Part shown: positions 23,336 through 24,742 of the stretch, in pieces | How positions within the stretch are numbered: the stretch's first letter is position 1 | How the letters are laid out: each line of letters starts with the position of its first letter | Assembly: GCA_964503935.1 (NCBI GenBank) | Contig: CAZDCJ010000012.1 | Span: 1-24,742 of the forward strand | Direction of reading: 5' to 3' | Source: STD2-77 sp964503935 | GTDB taxonomy: Bacteria > Patescibacteriota > Minisyncoccia > JAHIHE01 > JAGLIN01 | DNA: 24,742 nt | Translations under genes and position numbers: made by a program | The notes under the pieces: generated by a model | The model's input: only the letters and a program-made list of their open reading frames with translations | The model's database searches: none | What the model was told of the DNA's origin: nothing

Positions 23336-24250
23336 ATGCTTGACGACAGAGCATTAGAAGAAATAACAGGAGAAGCCGGAAAAATCCTTGGCAGGGAAAT
23401 TTTAAAGGCCGAAACGCCTCGGCAGGGGATGGGGAGTTCTGTCTTTATCATATCGGCTGCCGACGGGAAGAGATTTGCGATAAAAATCGGAGAGGATGTC
23501 GGAACGGATATGAAGGCGCTGGAGCTTGTCGAGCGGAGCGGGATAGATGTCCCTGTACCCGAAGTCTATGGCTCTTTCGATTTCTCCCAGGGGAAGGCGA
23601 TGGTCATGGAAAATGTGGAGTTTCCTCTCCTGGAGGATGTTTCTGATGATGAAAAACATCTTTATATAGCACCTATGCTGGAAGCTCTTAAGAATATCCA
23701 TTTCGTTCGCAGGGCCAGAGCCGGTGCGATCGGCGCGGATGGGGCCAGAAGCTGGAAAGATTTCTTGCTTTTCCGGTTCGGCGGCGCGCATCCATGGTTT
23801 GACTGGACGGATATCGCGCAGCGCGACGGGGTCGATAGGGTATTGATCGAAGATGCTCTGATAAAGATAAGCCGAGATATCCGGGATATCCCGCTGCCGG
23901 AAGGGAGCCACGCTCTCCTCCATACCGATTTCAATCAGCGCAATCTCTTCGTCAATCCTTTCCGTCATCGAATCGCCTGTATTGTGGACTGGAGCGAAGC
24001 GGCATTCGGGGATCCTCTATACGATTTCGCGCGGGTGCATCTTTTTATACTTCATTTCGACCTCGGAGAAGCGGCCTTGGCACGGTTCTATGATTCCCTT
24101 ACTTTGTCGGAGGAAGAGAAGGAGCGCGAGGAGCTTTATCTGAGGAGCTTGATACTTGAATATATCGCTTGGTATTCGGAAAAGTCCGACGAATTCGACC
24201 GCGGCCGGCTGGCGCTTCACCAGAGATTCCTGCGCGAATATCGCGGCTGA
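23336..24250 (+). CDS. Aminoglycoside phosphotransferase (APH)-family kinase-like protein
   Basis: A 304-residue protein with the APH/choline-kinase fold: Lys50 (FAIKIG) as ATP-binding lysine, the catalytic loop HTDFNQRNLFV with His196, Asp198 and Asn203, and the metal-binding Asp218 in IVDWSEAAFGDPLYDFA. This family phosphorylates aminoglycosides, choline, sugars, or other small alcohols; the substrate cannot be told here, and drug resistance should not be assumed. ATG 23336 is chosen because it lies 4 bases after rlmN; an in-frame start at 23294 lies inside rlmN. Translation of the two genes is probably linked. Confidence 0.88.
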   Translation: MLDDRALEEITGEAGKILGREILKAETPRQGMGSSVFIISAADGKRFAIKIGEDVGTDMKALELVERSGIDVPVPEVYGSFDFSQGKAMVMENVEFPLLEDVSDDEKHLYIAPMLEALKNIHFVRRARAGAIGADGARSWKDFLLFRFGGAHPWFDWTDIAQRDGVDRVLIEDALIKISRDIRDIPLPEGSHALLHTDFNQRNLFVNPFRHRIACIVDWSEAAFGDPLYDFARVHLFILHFDLGEAALARFYDSLTLSEEEKEREELYLRSLILEYIAWYSEKSDEFDRGRLALHQRFLREYRG

Positions 24251-24335
24251 ACTTTGCCAAGGCATAAAGCAGGAATCACAGACGATGTATGACTGGTATA
24301 GGAAATATGATCAATTAACACACCAGATCCGGATG

Positions 24336-24364
24336 TTTACAAATCGCCCATAGTGTATTATAAA
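24336..24364 (+). promoter_or_regulatory. Promoter candidate for the small membrane protein
   Basis: TTTACA (24336-24341), a 17-base spacer and TATAAA (24359-24364). A start about 7 bases downstream would fall at or just before the ribosome binding site AGGAGGT (24371-24377), giving a minimal leader. Confidence 0.4.
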
Positions 24365-24384
24365 AGAGGCAGGAGGTTGGATCG

Positions 24385-24588
24385 GTGATAAATAAAATGA
24401 TTGAAACGATTAATATCTTATTCGAAAGAACTGGTTTTCTCATATTTCTGGCTGTAATATCCGTGCTTTCGCTTTACGGTATGGGGTTTCGGCTGGAAGG
24501 GGAGGATGTAAAGGACGTTTCACAAGCTATGATACTTTTCAGCGCATCGGCATTGTCTTATCTTGTTCTCTGCAACCGCAGGACATGA
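24385..24588 (+). CDS. Small two-helix membrane protein
   Basis: A 67-residue protein beginning with GTG. The start is set by a perfect AGGAGGT (24371-24377) 7 bases ahead of it, so this is a real, well-translated gene although the product is unknown. Two hydrophobic helices (about 17-34 and 47-62) are joined by an acidic loop, RLEGEDVKDVSQ. It lies alone between the APH-like gene and tRNA-Gln, with its own promoter candidate. No family is recognised. Confidence 0.7.
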   Translation: MINKMIETINILFERTGFLIFLAVISVLSLYGMGFRLEGEDVKDVSQAMILFSASALSYLVLCNRRT

Positions 24589-24617
24589 GGACATTGCTTT
24601 TTTATTCCGGTCGGTCC

Positions 24618-24646
24618 TTTACTTTTCCGACATTCTGATATATACT
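24618..24646 (+). promoter_or_regulatory. Promoter of tRNA-Gln
   Basis: TTTACT (24618-24623), a 17-base spacer and TATACT (24641-24646) give a start near 24653, about 17 bases before the mature tRNA. Confidence 0.6.
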
Positions 24647-24669
24647 TCTTCCTGTGTAAGACAATCCAT

Positions 24670-24740
24670 TCGGGGATCGTCTAACGGTAGGACAACAGGT
24701 TCTGGTCCTGTTTATTGGGGTTCGAATCCCTATCCCCGAG
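24670..24740 (+). tRNA. tRNA-Gln (anticodon CUG)
   Basis: The acceptor stem TCGGGGA (24670-24676) pairs with TCCCCGA (24733-24739), with G as discriminator. The anticodon stem ACAGG/CCTGT (24695-24699, 24707-24711) encloses TTCTGGT, with anticodon CTG at 24702-24704; the T loop is TTCGAAT. The bases after the discriminator are CA, not CCA, so the 3' end must be added by CCA-adding enzyme. It is read by the system that GatC and GatA (4321-6135) would serve if the organism lacks a glutaminyl-tRNA synthetase. Confidence 0.95.
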
Positions 24741-24742
24741 CA

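Noticed and set aside
24284..24352. 22-codon ORF (MYDWYRKYDQLTHQ...) before the small membrane protein
   Set aside because: No good ribosome binding site, and the downstream promoter -35 lies inside it; too short to support.
1..24742. CRISPR array, IS element with transposase, prophage
   Set aside because: No regularly spaced repeats, transposase, integrase or phage structural genes were seen on either strand.

Overview
The window looks like a piece of a Candidate Phyla Radiation (Patescibacteria; probably Parcubacteria-like) genome. This is an inference from gene content and layout: a compact type IV pilus locus with PilN-, PilO- and PilC-like proteins and several pseudopilins, large secreted beta-sandwich and beta-propeller proteins with N-terminal anchors, core housekeeping genes (ligA, gatC, gatA, rlmN) scattered between them, and many genes without a Shine-Dalgarno sequence. 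TGA ends several clear genes (ligA, pilC, the propeller gene), so the UGA=Gly code of Gracilibacteria/Absconditabacteria does not apply.

Layout. 56-847: prepilin peptidase. 848-1479: non-coding, with a palindromic dispersed repeat flanked by two related hairpin cassettes. 1480-3486: NAD-dependent DNA ligase. 3607-4083: a lone type IV pilin gene broken by an in-frame TAA. 4321-6696: gatC, gatA and a small membrane protein. 6891-18686: a pilus operon of eleven genes, all on the plus strand, preceded by extended -10 promoters and closed by a perfect terminator hairpin at 18710-18740. Its order is pilN-like, pilO-like, a 104-residue membrane protein, a cysteine-rich anchored protein, a 571-residue secreted protein, a 1356-residue seven-repeat FG-GAP propeller protein, pilC, then FimT/GspH-, PilV-, PilW- and PilX-like minor pilins. 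18784-21011: two exported proteins on the minus strand, convergent with the operon, behind a long leader that starts at a palindrome-overlapped promoter. 21456-22187: SDR oxidoreductase (minus). 22330-24250: rlmN and an APH-fold kinase-like protein. 24385-24588: a two-helix membrane protein. 24670-24740: tRNA-Gln(CUG).

How the genes fit together. The prepilin peptidase at the left end could process the pseudopilins of the operon. PilN, PilO and PilC would form the inner-membrane platform; the motor ATPases, PilM and a confirmed intact major pilin are not in the window. The four minor pilins next to a giant integrin-alpha-like propeller protein resemble in layout the FimU-PilV-PilW-PilX-PilY1 tip complex of proteobacterial pili, although the propeller protein is not recognisably PilY1. 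The best hypothesis for a new system here is therefore a pilus-tip or cell-surface adhesin made from a propeller protein and a second protein that shares its C-terminal half, possibly for attachment to a host cell. GatC and GatA belong to the amidotransferase that makes Gln-tRNA(Gln); gatB is not in the window.
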